Position numbers and translations under genes: made by a program. A stretch of DNA of 64,000 bases, taken from JBQTGK01 sp052400665. Its GTDB lineage: Bacteria; Bacteroidota; Bacteroidia; Bacteroidales; Marinifilaceae. Positions within the stretch are counted from its first letter, which is position 1. Every line of letters starts with the position of its first letter. The notes under the pieces are model-generated. The model saw only the letters and a program-made list of their open reading frames with translations. It searched no databases and was not told the origin of the DNA. Positions 9,791-18,396 of the stretch are shown here, piece by piece. The stretch is from the NCBI GenBank assembly GCA_052400665.1, contig JBQTGK010000003.1; one strand, 5' to 3'.

Positions 9791-9835
9791 TAAGTTGCTA
9801 GGTATCTTAATAGATGCCTAGCAACTTATTTTATT
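9791..9835 (+). terminator. Intrinsic terminator after cinA
   Basis: A 17-bp stem with one wobble (9791-9807 with 9812-9828) and a 4-nt loop is followed by a T-rich tail. Confidence 0.85.
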
Positions 9836-10161
9836 ATTTAACTTACTAATATTGTTTCTAGAATCAATATTAGTTGTCCTCTATTTTTATTTATAAATAG
9901 AAGATCGTAATTTTTATCGATTTACTAGCCTGTCTAATAATGTAGTTTTTCTTCTAGCATTGATTCTATATTACTTCCATTCTCAAGGGGATTTTTGTAT
10001 CGAAAATTTTGCTTAAAATTCCATTTATGAAAATAAAAAATCAATAAATATTATATAAAGTAATTATTGTGTTTTTCTTTTTAAATCATTAAATTTCAAT
10101 GAGTAATCGATCTTGTTTTGTTAAGATGTAAATTTAAATAGAGATATAATATATCTAGATA
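9836..10161. other. Gap before the efflux operon
   Basis: Non-coding. It contains a second perfect hairpin of 10 bp (9845-9854 with 9865-9874) with no T-run, and the 12-bp palindrome ATATCTAGATAT (10151-10162) touching the -33 box of the efflux promoter, which could be an operator. Confidence 0.4.
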
Positions 10162-10193
10162 TTTGGATATATAAATAAACATGTATATTTTTG
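10162..10193 (+). promoter_or_regulatory. Bacteroidota-type promoter of the efflux operon
   Basis: TTTG (10162-10165), 20 bases, then TATTTTTG (10186-10193) fits the -33/-7 consensus TTTG-N19-21-TAnnTTTG. The inferred transcription start is near 10196, giving a leader of about 27 bases. Confidence 0.65.
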
Positions 10194-10222
10194 AGTCGAA
10201 ATCAATAAACAAATAACAGAAT

Positions 10223-11557
10223 ATGCGAAACTTTATCTACCTTATTATTTTTGTTTTGTTTGCTGCTAATTCAAATGTCGTTTTGGCGCAGCAGGCAGAA
10301 TTAGAATTAAGTTTAAAGGATGCTTTGCAAAAAGCTGAAGAGAGTAACCGACAAATAAACAAGGCCAAAGAGCTTGGAAATGCTGCAAAAGCAGAATTTC
10401 GCCAAAGTAATTCGGTATTTCTTCCTAATGTTAATTTGTCTCATTCTTTTGTTACTACAAACGATCCATTGGCAACTTTCGGTTTTAAGTTAAAACAGGA
10501 AATTGCAACTACAGCCGATTTTAATCCTGTTTTGTTAAATGATCCTGATAGAATAGAAAATTACAATACCAAAATAGAGGTGGAGCAGCCTATCATTAAT
10601 TTTGATGGTATTTATGGAAGAAAAGCAGCCAATGCAAAAAGACAAGCTGTTGATTATACAACCGAACGAACCATTAACTTTACGCAGTTCGAGGTTAAAA
10701 AAGCATATTATCAACTCGAATTGGCTCAGGAAGCTGTAAAGGTGTACGAAAAATCACAAGAAACAGCAAAGTCGGCATTGGAGCTTACCCAAAATAATCT
10801 AGAGCAAGGCTACGTAAAAGAAGCAGATTTTTTGGCCGCTAAAGTTCGTGTTCTGGAAATAAGTTCTCAGTTGGCCGATGCTAAAAATAATAAAAAACAA
10901 GCTGGTGAATTTTTAGCTTATATGTTGGGGCTGGATATTAACACACCAATAGTTACAACCGATCGATTAGGAAGACAAGTATCAATACTGAAAGGGCTTG
11001 CTAAGAATAAAGATGAAGGAATTCGTTCTGATTTAATGGCTTACAAAAAAGGGATTGAAGCAAGAGAAAACATGCTAAAATCTGAAAAAATGAAATTTCT
11101 ACCCAGATTAAATGCTTATGGAGCTTACGAATGGAATGATGATAAGCTTTTTGGTACATCAGCAAATAACTATATAATTGGTGCTAGTCTTTCATGGAAT
11201 TTATTTGGAGGATATAAAAACACCGGAAAAGTACAGAAGGCAAAAGCAGAACTAAAAATAGCGGAGTTGGATTTAGCCGATTATGCTTCCAGAAATAATA
11301 TGGAAATAAAAGGTGCCAAGCGAAATCTTAAACTAGCTTTCGATAGAATAGATCTAAGTAAGCTGGCAATGGAACAAGCCAATGAAGCTTATCGAATTCG
11401 TAAGGATCGTTACATACAAGGACTAGAAAAAACCACAGATGTGCTGCAAGCAGAATCTGCCTCCTTGCTTAAAAATTTAGAATATATCAATTCATTATAC
11501 AGATATCATGTTGCTGTATTTCAATTGGAATTGTTACTCGAAAAAGATCTACAATAA
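10223..11557 (+). CDS. TolC-family outer membrane efflux protein
   Basis: The signal peptide MRNFIYLIIFVLFAANSNVVLAQQ is followed by the two-fold helical repeats of the outer membrane efflux (OEP) family, with the typical ELSLKDALQKAEESNRQI opening and the matching ADYASRNNMEIKGAKRNLKLAFDRI and LQAESASLLKNLEYINSLYRYHVAVFQLE helices at the end. The length (444 aa) is normal. It forms the outer membrane channel of a tripartite pump with the two genes that follow (29-base gap to the adaptor). The substrate cannot be told from sequence. Confidence 0.9.
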   Translation: MRNFIYLIIFVLFAANSNVVLAQQAELELSLKDALQKAEESNRQINKAKELGNAAKAEFRQSNSVFLPNVNLSHSFVTTNDPLATFGFKLKQEIATTADFNPVLLNDPDRIENYNTKIEVEQPIINFDGIYGRKAANAKRQAVDYTTERTINFTQFEVKKAYYQLELAQEAVKVYEKSQETAKSALELTQNNLEQGYVKEADFLAAKVRVLEISSQLADAKNNKKQAGEFLAYMLGLDINTPIVTTDRLGRQVSILKGLAKNKDEGIRSDLMAYKKGIEARENMLKSEKMKFLPRLNAYGAYEWNDDKLFGTSANNYIIGASLSWNLFGGYKNTGKVQKAKAELKIAELDLADYASRNNMEIKGAKRNLKLAFDRIDLSKLAMEQANEAYRIRKDRYIQGLEKTTDVLQAESASLLKNLEYINSLYRYHVAVFQLELLLEKDLQ

Positions 11558-11586
11558 GCTAAACTAAAATCAAAAGAATTACAGAT

Positions 11587-12672
11587 ATGAACTTTAAAAA
11601 ATATTTATTCATAGCAACTGCAGGTGTTATTTTTTTTGGATTACAATCGTGTGGCGATAAGCCCAATGCAAAAGAAAGCTCGAAAGCCGATGTTGTGGTT
11701 ACACTTAAGACTGCTAAAATTGAAAACAGACCTGAATTGTTAAGCTTTTCGGGAAAAATAGAAGCCGAAACCCATTCTAATTTAGGGACCCGAATTATGG
11801 GGCAAATAGCCAGAATTTATGTAGAGCCAGGTCAGAAAGTTAAGAAAGGACAACTCTTAATTCAGATTAAGGATAAAGATATTCAGGCAAAGAAATCGCA
11901 GGTAAAAGCAAATATGTTAAAGGCCGAAGCTGCCTATTCAAATGCGAAAAAGGATTTCGATCGCTTTAGCATATTATTTGAACAAAAAAGTGCATCTCAA
12001 AAGGAAATGGATGATGTATCGACTGCTTATAATATGGCAAAAGCAGAATTGGAAGCTGTTAAGCAAGCGGAAGTTGAAGTTAACGAAATGCTCGCTTATA
12101 CAGCAATTAAGGCTCCTTACAATGGCGTTATTACAAGAAAATATATGAACGAAGGAGATTTGGCCTCACCAGGTATGCCATTACTGGCACTTGAAAAACC
12201 AGGAGAATATAAAGTAATGGCTAGAATTCCAGAAACTGAAATTTCTAAAATTGAGAAAAACGATCTTGTTAAAGTACGTGTTAGTGCTTTAAATAATATT
12301 GAAATAGAAGGTATAGTTACTGAGGTTAATCCTTCTGCCTTGTATACAGGAAATCAGTTCGAAGCTAAAATTGTTTTAAGACCTGATGTTGAGCAAAAAG
12401 GAAAAATTTATAGCGGTATGTTTGCTAATGTTTTACTCGAAAAAGGTGGAATGCCAAGTATTATGATTCCTGAAAATGTTCTTGTAAAAAAAGGCCAGTT
12501 AACAGGTGTCTACACTCTTAGTCAGTCGGGAACAGCAATGCTTCGCTGGATAAGAATTGGGAACACAAGTAATAATATGGTTGAGGTGTTATCCGGTTTA
12601 AGTGATAATGAGCAATACATAGCATCTTACAAGGGAAAAATTTGGGATGGTGCTAAAGTTGTTAAAAAGTGA
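11587..12672 (+). CDS. RND efflux periplasmic adaptor (membrane fusion) lipoprotein
   Basis: A lipoprotein signal ends in the lipobox LQSC (Cys22). The HlyD/MFP architecture is clear: a lipoyl-like half motif GQIARIYVEPGQKVKKGQLLIQIKD near residue 75, an alpha-hairpin of about 70 residues, the second lipoyl half AYTAIKAPYNGVITRKYMNEGDLASPG, then beta-barrel and membrane-proximal domains. It links the inner membrane RND pump to the TolC-like channel. It is the second gene of the operon, with about 80 bases to the pump gene. Confidence 0.9.
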   Translation: MNFKKYLFIATAGVIFFGLQSCGDKPNAKESSKADVVVTLKTAKIENRPELLSFSGKIEAETHSNLGTRIMGQIARIYVEPGQKVKKGQLLIQIKDKDIQAKKSQVKANMLKAEAAYSNAKKDFDRFSILFEQKSASQKEMDDVSTAYNMAKAELEAVKQAEVEVNEMLAYTAIKAPYNGVITRKYMNEGDLASPGMPLLALEKPGEYKVMARIPETEISKIEKNDLVKVRVSALNNIEIEGIVTEVNPSALYTGNQFEAKIVLRPDVEQKGKIYSGMFANVLLEKGGMPSIMIPENVLVKKGQLTGVYTLSQSGTAMLRWIRIGNTSNNMVEVLSGLSDNEQYIASYKGKIWDGAKVVKK

Positions 12673-12754
12673 AAGTAAGTAGATAAAATATATTTAGTTA
12701 AGAAAAATTTCTGAGCTAATATTTATCTGTACTAATTACTAAATACATGAATAA

Positions 12755-15700
12755 ATGAAAACAGGATTTGCAGGCGGAATAGCCAATTTATTTATAAAAT
12801 CGAAACTAACACCTCTTTTAATGGTTGCCTTTATGGTAATTGGTGTTTACAGTGCGTATCTTACTCCAAGAGAGGAAGAACCACAAATAGATGTTCCCAT
12901 TGCCGATATATTTTTAATGTATCCGGGAGCAAGCCCATTGGAAATTGAATCGCGGGTAATGCAGCCACTGGAAAAAGTAGTGGCTAACATACCGGGTGTC
13001 GAGTATGTTTATTCTACATCAATGCCTGGACAAGCAATGCTTATTGTTCAATTTGTAGTTGGCGAAGATATTGAAAGATCTCTTGTGAAAATGTACAATG
13101 AGATTATGAAACACATGGATCAAATGCCCAAAGGAATATCATTGCCTTTAATAAAAACTCGGGCAATTGATGATGTTCCAGTTCTTGGTTTAACGTTTTG
13201 GAGCGAAAACTACAACGATTTTCAACTGAAAAGAATAGCCCAGGAAGTAAACAATGAAATTGAAAAAGTTGGCGAAGTATCCGAAACAAAGGTAATAGGT
13301 GGTCGTTCGCGACAAGTACGTGTTGTTTTAGATCGCGAGCAAATGGCTAGCTATCATATCGATGCTTTAAGTATTGCTCAGCAGATACAAATTTCTAATC
13401 AGCAAATTGGTTCGGGCTCTTTTAATAGTCATGATACCGAGTATCTGGTTGAAACCGGACAATTTCTCGAAAATACCGAAGATGTATCTAATTTAGTTGT
13501 GGGTGTTTATAAAAACAGTCCAATTTATTTAAAGCAAGTTGCCAAAGTAATTGACGGACCCGAAATACCATCGCAATATGTAAGTTTTGGATACGGGAAA
13601 GTGAATGAGGCTAAGAAGGAATATGCAGGAGATTATTCGGCTGTTACTATTTCTGTTGCCAAACGTAGAGGTGCCGATGCAATGAAAGTTGCAGAACAGA
13701 TACTAAATAAGGTAGAGGTGCTTAAGAAAGATTTAATTCCTTCGGATGTTAATGTAGATGTAACCAGAAATTATGGTGAAACAGCATCTGATAAAGTATC
13801 GGAGCTTTTACTACACCTTTTAGGAGCTATTATTGCAGTTACATTTGTGGTAATGCTTGCCATGGGTTGGCGTGGTGGATTAGTGGTTTTCCTTTCGGTA
13901 CCCATAACCTTTGCTTTAACCATGTTTAGTTATTACTTTTTAGATTATACTTTAAATCGTATTACTCTTTTTGCATTGGTTTTTGTAACCGGTATTGTGG
14001 TCGACGATTCGATTATTATTGCTGAAAATATGCACCGGCATTTTAAAATGAAACAATTGCCATTTATGCAAGCCGCCTTGCGTTCCATCGACGAAGTGGG
14101 TAACCCAACTATTTTAGCAACATTTACAGTAATTGCAGCTGTCTTACCAATGGTTTTCGTTTCCGGATTAATGGGACCTTATATGAGTCCTATGCCAATT
14201 GGTGCTTCTATAGCCATGATATTTTCACTTTTAGTAGCTTTAACAATTACACCTTATTTAGCTTACCGATTGTTAAGATTTAATGAAAAAGAGGATGAAA
14301 AAGAAGAGGTATTTAAATTAGAAGATTCTAAAATTTATAAGATTTATAAGGCTACCATAAGCCCTATGTTAGAGTCGAAAGTAAAGCGTTGGAGTTTTAT
14401 TGGTTTTGTAAGTGTATTGTTATTGGCATCAATGACTTTGATATATTTTAAGTTTGTTGCTGTAAAAATGTTGCCATTCGATAACAAGAACGAATTTCAG
14501 GTAATTATTGATATGCCCGAAGGAACAACATTGGAAAGAACAGCTGTGGTGGCCAAAGAGTTAGCAGCATATATTGCACAGCAGGAAAATGTGATTGATT
14601 ATCAGACTTATGTAGGAACTGCTGCTCCTATGAATTTTAATGGCTTGGTTCGTCATTACGATTTAAGAAGAGGATCGAATGTAGCAGATATTCAGGTAAA
14701 CTTAACTCATAAAGACGATAGAGATTTGCAAAGTCATGATATTGCGAAGGCATTTAGACCTGGATTGCAGAAAATAGGTGAAAAATTTAATGCAAATGTT
14801 AAAGTTGTGGAAGTTCCGCCAGGACCTCCGGTAATGTCAACATTGGTAGCCGAAATTTACGGACCTGAAACCGAAGGTCAAATTCAGGTAGCCAAACAGG
14901 TAAAATCTATTTTTGGAAAAACCGATGATGTGGTAGATGTAGATTGGCTGGTAGAAGATGATCAGACAGAATTTCAATTTAATGTTGATAAAGAAAAAGC
15001 AATGTTGGCCGGAGTTTCTACTCAACAGGTTGTTCATACCTTGAATATGGCTCTTCGTGGTCATGAAGTTTCACAGTTGTATCAGGAACATGAACACGAG
15101 CAGGTAGGTATTGATCTTCGTTTACAGGAGAAAGACAGAAGTAGCTTAAGCGATTTAAAAAAGATAAATATCTTAACTCAAACTGGTCAGTTAATTCCTA
15201 TTGGCGATATTGTGGATATTCGTGAGCAGGTAAAAGAAAAAAGTATATATAGAAAAAATCAAAAACGGGTTGTTTATGTAACTGCCGATGTAGCGGGTAA
15301 ATTGGAAAGTCCTGTTTATGGTATCATGGAAATTTCTGATCACTTGTCGGATGTTAAAATGCCCGAGGGATATAAATTAACAGAAGAGTACACCGAACAA
15401 CCATTTTTGGAAGATAATTATAGCTTAAAATGGGATGGAGAGTGGCAAATTACTTATGAAGTATTTCGCGATTTGGGAACCGCTTTTGCTGTGGTTTTAT
15501 TAGTAATCTATATGCTAATAATAGGATGGTTTCAGAACTTTAAAGTTCCATTTGTAATGATGATTTCTATTCCTTTATCTCTGGTGGGAATTTTAATTGG
15601 ACACTGGTTGTTAGGTGCCTTTTTTACAGCTACCTCTATGATTGGCTTAATTGCTTTAGCAGGAATAATGGTTAGGAATGCCATATTATTAATCGACTTT

Positions 15701-15988
15701 ATAAATCTGAGGTTGAAAGATGGTATTCCGTTAAAAGAGGCAGTAATTGAAGCTGGAGCGGTGCGTACAACTCCAATTTTACTAACTGCCGGAACAGTTG
15801 TAATTGGTGCTGTAGTAATTCTTTTCGATCCAATTTTCCAGGGGCTAGCGATATCTTTAATGGGAGGTTCCATAGCTTCAACATTCTTAACCCTTGTAAT
15901 TGTGCCATTAATTTATTACATGACAGAGAAGAAGAAATATTCTAAGCAAACTGAAAATAATCAGATAAGTGAGAATAGTGATCAGTAA
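12755..15988 (+). CDS. RND efflux transporter permease, AcrB-like
   Basis: This 1077-aa protein has the duplicated RND fold, with 12 helices and two large periplasmic loops. The N-terminus reads LMVAFMVIGVYSAYLTPREEEPQIDVP. Helix 4 carries the proton-relay acidic pair, VTGIVVDDSIIIAENMHRH (Asp417, Asp418), as in AcrB-type proton/drug antiporters. It uses the proton gradient to push substrates through the adaptor and TolC channel. The TPREEEP start is common in Bacteroidota HAE1/NFE-like pumps. The neighbouring PII-like gene belongs to a group reported beside heavy-metal RND pumps, so a metal substrate cannot be excluded, although the His/Met/Glu metal motifs of CusA/CzcA are not obvious. Confidence 0.9.
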   Translation: MKTGFAGGIANLFIKSKLTPLLMVAFMVIGVYSAYLTPREEEPQIDVPIADIFLMYPGASPLEIESRVMQPLEKVVANIPGVEYVYSTSMPGQAMLIVQFVVGEDIERSLVKMYNEIMKHMDQMPKGISLPLIKTRAIDDVPVLGLTFWSENYNDFQLKRIAQEVNNEIEKVGEVSETKVIGGRSRQVRVVLDREQMASYHIDALSIAQQIQISNQQIGSGSFNSHDTEYLVETGQFLENTEDVSNLVVGVYKNSPIYLKQVAKVIDGPEIPSQYVSFGYGKVNEAKKEYAGDYSAVTISVAKRRGADAMKVAEQILNKVEVLKKDLIPSDVNVDVTRNYGETASDKVSELLLHLLGAIIAVTFVVMLAMGWRGGLVVFLSVPITFALTMFSYYFLDYTLNRITLFALVFVTGIVVDDSIIIAENMHRHFKMKQLPFMQAALRSIDEVGNPTILATFTVIAAVLPMVFVSGLMGPYMSPMPIGASIAMIFSLLVALTITPYLAYRLLRFNEKEDEKEEVFKLEDSKIYKIYKATISPMLESKVKRWSFIGFVSVLLLASMTLIYFKFVAVKMLPFDNKNEFQVIIDMPEGTTLERTAVVAKELAAYIAQQENVIDYQTYVGTAAPMNFNGLVRHYDLRRGSNVADIQVNLTHKDDRDLQSHDIAKAFRPGLQKIGEKFNANVKVVEVPPGPPVMSTLVAEIYGPETEGQIQVAKQVKSIFGKTDDVVDVDWLVEDDQTEFQFNVDKEKAMLAGVSTQQVVHTLNMALRGHEVSQLYQEHEHEQVGIDLRLQEKDRSSLSDLKKINILTQTGQLIPIGDIVDIREQVKEKSIYRKNQKRVVYVTADVAGKLESPVYGIMEISDHLSDVKMPEGYKLTEEYTEQPFLEDNYSLKWDGEWQITYEVFRDLGTAFAVVLLVIYMLIIGWFQNFKVPFVMMISIPLSLVGILIGHWLLGAFFTATSMIGLIALAGIMVRNAILLIDFINLRLKDGIPLKEAVIEAGAVRTTPILLTAGTVVIGAVVILFDPIFQGLAISLMGGSIASTFLTLVIVPLIYYMTEKKKYSKQTENNQISENSDQ

Positions 15989-16006
15989 ATCTTAAATATC
16001 AAAATT

Positions 16007-16315
16007 ATGAAAGTAGTTGTTATATTTTGTGTGAAAGCTTTTTACGATGATTTAAAGCAAATTTACAATAAAGCAGAAATTAGTGCTTACAGCGAATTTG
16101 ATGTGAAAGGCTATACCAAGAAAAAAAGTGATAAATCGAATACTTCAAACTGGTTTGGTTCTGGTAAAGATCATTACGATTCGGCAGCTACATTTACTTT
16201 TTTAGAGGAAGAGAAAGCAACGGATCTGTTCAAACAGATTGAAAAATTTAATTTGAGCATAAAATGTTGTAGTCCAATGCATGCTTATGTTCTTGATGTT
16301 GAGAAGTTTATATAA
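16007..16315 (+). CDS. PII-like small protein linked to the RND pump
   Basis: This 102-aa cytoplasmic protein begins MKVVVIFCVKAFYDDLKQIYNKAEISAYSEFDVKG, with a beta-alpha-beta layout of the PII/CutA ferredoxin-like fold. The central loop (KKKSDKSNTSNWFGSGKDHYD) sits where the PII T-loop would be, and ATDLFKQIEKFNLSIKCCSPMHAYVLDVEKF supplies the second helix and last strands. It lies 18 bases after the pump stop codon and is clearly in the same operon. A divergent PII group located next to RND efflux genes is known, and such proteins are thought to sense a ligand and act on the transporter. Assignment here rests on size, fold pattern and context. Confidence 0.65.
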   Translation: MKVVVIFCVKAFYDDLKQIYNKAEISAYSEFDVKGYTKKKSDKSNTSNWFGSGKDHYDSAATFTFLEEEKATDLFKQIEKFNLSIKCCSPMHAYVLDVEKFI

Positions 16316-16327
16316 ATATTAAATAAT

Positions 16328-16516
16328 ATGAGAGAGAGAATAATAAGAGGACTTGCCGGAACCATTGTGTTGGTGAGTGTTTTACTTGCAGCTTATGTGA
16401 ATGAAAATTGGCTATTACTTACAGCATTTGTTGGTTTAAATCTCTTGCAATCGTCTATAACCAAATGGTGCTTGATGGATGATATTTTAAAGAAAGTTTT
16501 TAAGGTGGAGGATTAA
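16328..16516 (+). CDS. DUF2892 small membrane protein
   Basis: This 62-aa protein has two close hydrophobic segments (IVLVSVLLAAYVNENWLLLTAFVGLNLLQSS) and the typical DUF2892 opening MRERIIRGLAG plus the tail TKWCLMDDILKKVFKVED. It lies 12 bases after the PII-like gene and ends the efflux operon before a terminator. DUF2892 proteins are inner membrane proteins often found beside rhodanese or transport genes, and their role is unknown. Confidence 0.8.
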   Translation: MRERIIRGLAGTIVLVSVLLAAYVNENWLLLTAFVGLNLLQSSITKWCLMDDILKKVFKVED

Positions 16517-16543
16517 TCCATTAGTTTTAGTTTTATTGATTGT

Positions 16544-16576
16544 TATCCCGGAGTTTGTACTTCGGGATATTTTTTT
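16544..16576 (+). terminator. Intrinsic terminator of the efflux operon
   Basis: A 10-bp stem with one wobble (16544-16553 with 16560-16569) and 6-nt loop is followed by seven T. Confidence 0.88.
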
Positions 16577-16647
16577 GACTTTTATTTATTAAAACAAAGC
16601 TGCTTTAAAGAAGTAAAAATCCCTAGGTATTCAGGTATAATTTTCCA

Positions 16648-16655
16648 TATCTTTG
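16648..16655 (+). promoter_or_regulatory. -7 promoter element of the SEC-C gene
   Basis: TATCTTTG matches TAnnTTTG exactly. It overlaps the TTG at 16653 that would give a longer protein, so it argues for translation from the ATG at 16674. No clear TTTG is seen at the -33 position. Confidence 0.45.
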
Positions 16656-16673
16656 CCCTATAAAATTGACAAT

Positions 16674-17504
16674 ATGATTCGTTCTACAATACAAGCATTT
16701 GAGGTAATAGATACCTGTTCGAAAGGGATTCCTTACGAAGCCATTGATTTTTTAAGAAATCAGGAAAATAGTGAGGATATTAATAAAAAATTGGTTTACG
16801 CATTACAAAATGCATATAAAGGAGAAGCATACTATTCTGATGAACTTAGAATTATGTTGCCAGCGCCTTTATGGTATGCTGTGGTTGCCGAGAAGCATTT
16901 ATCAGAAGATCTTTTTGAACCTTTATTGGATTTGTTTACAACAGAGGAAGATTGGGATTTAATGAATGAACAAGCAGTTTATTTGGTTGGACTGCTGGCA
17001 AAGAAATACCCAAATGCCTTTATTGATAAAGTATTGTACTTTATTGAAGAGAATATAAAAAAAGAAAATAAAACACCTTATCTTTTTTGTTTTGAGGCCT
17101 TGTACTATGCACAAGAGGAAAAATTTGATCGCATTCATTCTATTTTAGAGAAAGAAAATTTTCATTGGTTAGATCATTACATCCGAGTATTAGGAGATTT
17201 AATGAGAGAAGATACCCTTGCAAAGTTTAAAGCGATGTTACCGAAGTTCGAAGGTAAACACACAGCCATTGAATTGCAATATTATATTGATGTAATGGAG
17301 GGTAGAGTAACCGACTTTCAAAAGGGAGTAGCATTTTGCGAAATGCGGGATTCGGAGTGGAAAAATCATTACCAACAAATGGAACATATCTTTGCATCTA
17401 CCGAATCGCCAATTCAACAAGAAGGAAAAATAAATAGAAATGATCCTTGTCCTTGTGGATCGGGTAAAAAATATAAACAATGTTGCCTGAAAAATCAGGC
17501 ATAA
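16674..17504 (+). CDS. Helical-repeat protein with C-terminal SEC-C zinc motif
   Basis: The 276-aa protein begins at ATG 16674. The first 200 residues are predicted helical repeats (PAPLWYAVVAEKHLSEDLFEPLLDLF, QAVYLVGLLAKKYPNAFIDKVL) resembling DUF1186-type HEAT-like proteins. The last 22 residues are a SEC-C motif, NRNDPCPCGSGKKYKQCCLK, with the C-x-C and C-C zinc ligands known from the SecA C-terminus. SEC-C motifs bind zinc and often mediate ribosome or partner binding, but the target of this protein is unknown. It is flanked by terminators and so is monocistronic. Confidence 0.8.
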   Translation: MIRSTIQAFEVIDTCSKGIPYEAIDFLRNQENSEDINKKLVYALQNAYKGEAYYSDELRIMLPAPLWYAVVAEKHLSEDLFEPLLDLFTTEEDWDLMNEQAVYLVGLLAKKYPNAFIDKVLYFIEENIKKENKTPYLFCFEALYYAQEEKFDRIHSILEKENFHWLDHYIRVLGDLMREDTLAKFKAMLPKFEGKHTAIELQYYIDVMEGRVTDFQKGVAFCEMRDSEWKNHYQQMEHIFASTESPIQQEGKINRNDPCPCGSGKKYKQCCLKNQA

Positions 17505-17526
17505 GCAGAATTTATTATATTATTAG

Positions 17527-17570
17527 AAACGGTTTTATTGTTCTTATTTAGAATAATAAAACCGTTTTTT
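17527..17570 (+). terminator. Intrinsic terminator after the SEC-C gene
   Basis: A 13-bp stem AAACGGTTTTATT with its complement (17527-17539 with 17555-17567) ends in six T. Confidence 0.88.
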
Positions 17571-17710
17571 AATGATTTTGTATTTCGATAAAGAAGGATT
17601 TGTGAAATATAGCGGAATTTACATTTTATTATTTATTTTAATCGGAACAGTTAATAAATATGGCATATCGAATTCTAATGATTATTTTTAGCAGATTGAA
17701 ATAAATATAT

Positions 17711-18172
17711 ATGAGTAAACAGCTACAGCTAAAAAAAGAGCTTTATAAATTGGCTTTAGAGAATTTACAATCTACAATTGATGAAAATAAAAAAGCATTG
17801 GTAGATTTAAAAGAATCGGTTGGAAGTGAGAGTAAAAGTACAGCAGGAGATAAGCACGAGACTGGTCGTGCCATGATTCACCTAGAGCAGGAAAAAGCAA
17901 ACAAGCAAATGCAAAATAGCCTAGAACTAAAAAAAGTTTTAGATCAGGTTAACTTAGATAAAATGTATGAGGAAGTGAGTTTTGGTTCTTTGGTAATTAC
18001 GAATAAAATTTGCTTTTATTTATTGGCTGCATTGGGGCAATATAGCATTGGCGAAAATCAATATTATTTTGTTTCTCTTCATTCTGAAATTGCAAAAGCT
18101 TTTATGGGGAAAAAAGCAGGAGAAGTGGTTGTATTTAAAAATCAATCATTTACAATTAATGAGATTGTGTAA
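17711..18172 (+). CDS. GreA/GreB-like factor of Bacteroidota type
   Basis: This 153-aa protein has an N-terminal coiled-coil hairpin with the segment STAGDKHETGRAMIHLEQEK and a C-terminal FKBP-like GreA/GreB domain (SLHSEIAKAFMGKKAGEVVVFKNQSFTINEIV, compare the Gre motif S-P-x-x-x-A-L-x-G-K-x-x-G-D). Close relatives are often mislabelled 3-oxoacyl-ACP synthase in databases, which the sequence does not support. Gre factors bind the secondary channel of RNA polymerase and rescue backtracked complexes. The acidic tip of the hairpin is not conserved in the usual form, so catalytic RNA cleavage is uncertain. Confidence 0.7.
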   Translation: MSKQLQLKKELYKLALENLQSTIDENKKALVDLKESVGSESKSTAGDKHETGRAMIHLEQEKANKQMQNSLELKKVLDQVNLDKMYEEVSFGSLVITNKICFYLLAALGQYSIGENQYYFVSLHSEIAKAFMGKKAGEVVVFKNQSFTINEIV

Positions 18173-18396
18173 TTTAGTATCGATAGCAAATCAATTAAAA
18201 TTTAATCTTGCAAAAGAAAACTTTTTACTAAAGTAACAAACTAAAATTAAATCGGATATTTATATTGTACATAGATGTTTTTATGCAGAATTATAATTTC
18301 AAATTTACTATCGAAATTATAGGATTCACTTATTCTGACAGTTAGTGTAATTTTTGTTTATCTTATGCAGTGGGGTTGTTTTATTAGTTGCTAATA
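18173..18396. other. Gap between convergent genes
   Basis: AT-rich, with no clear hairpin terminator and no coding frame that I would support. Confidence 0.4.
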
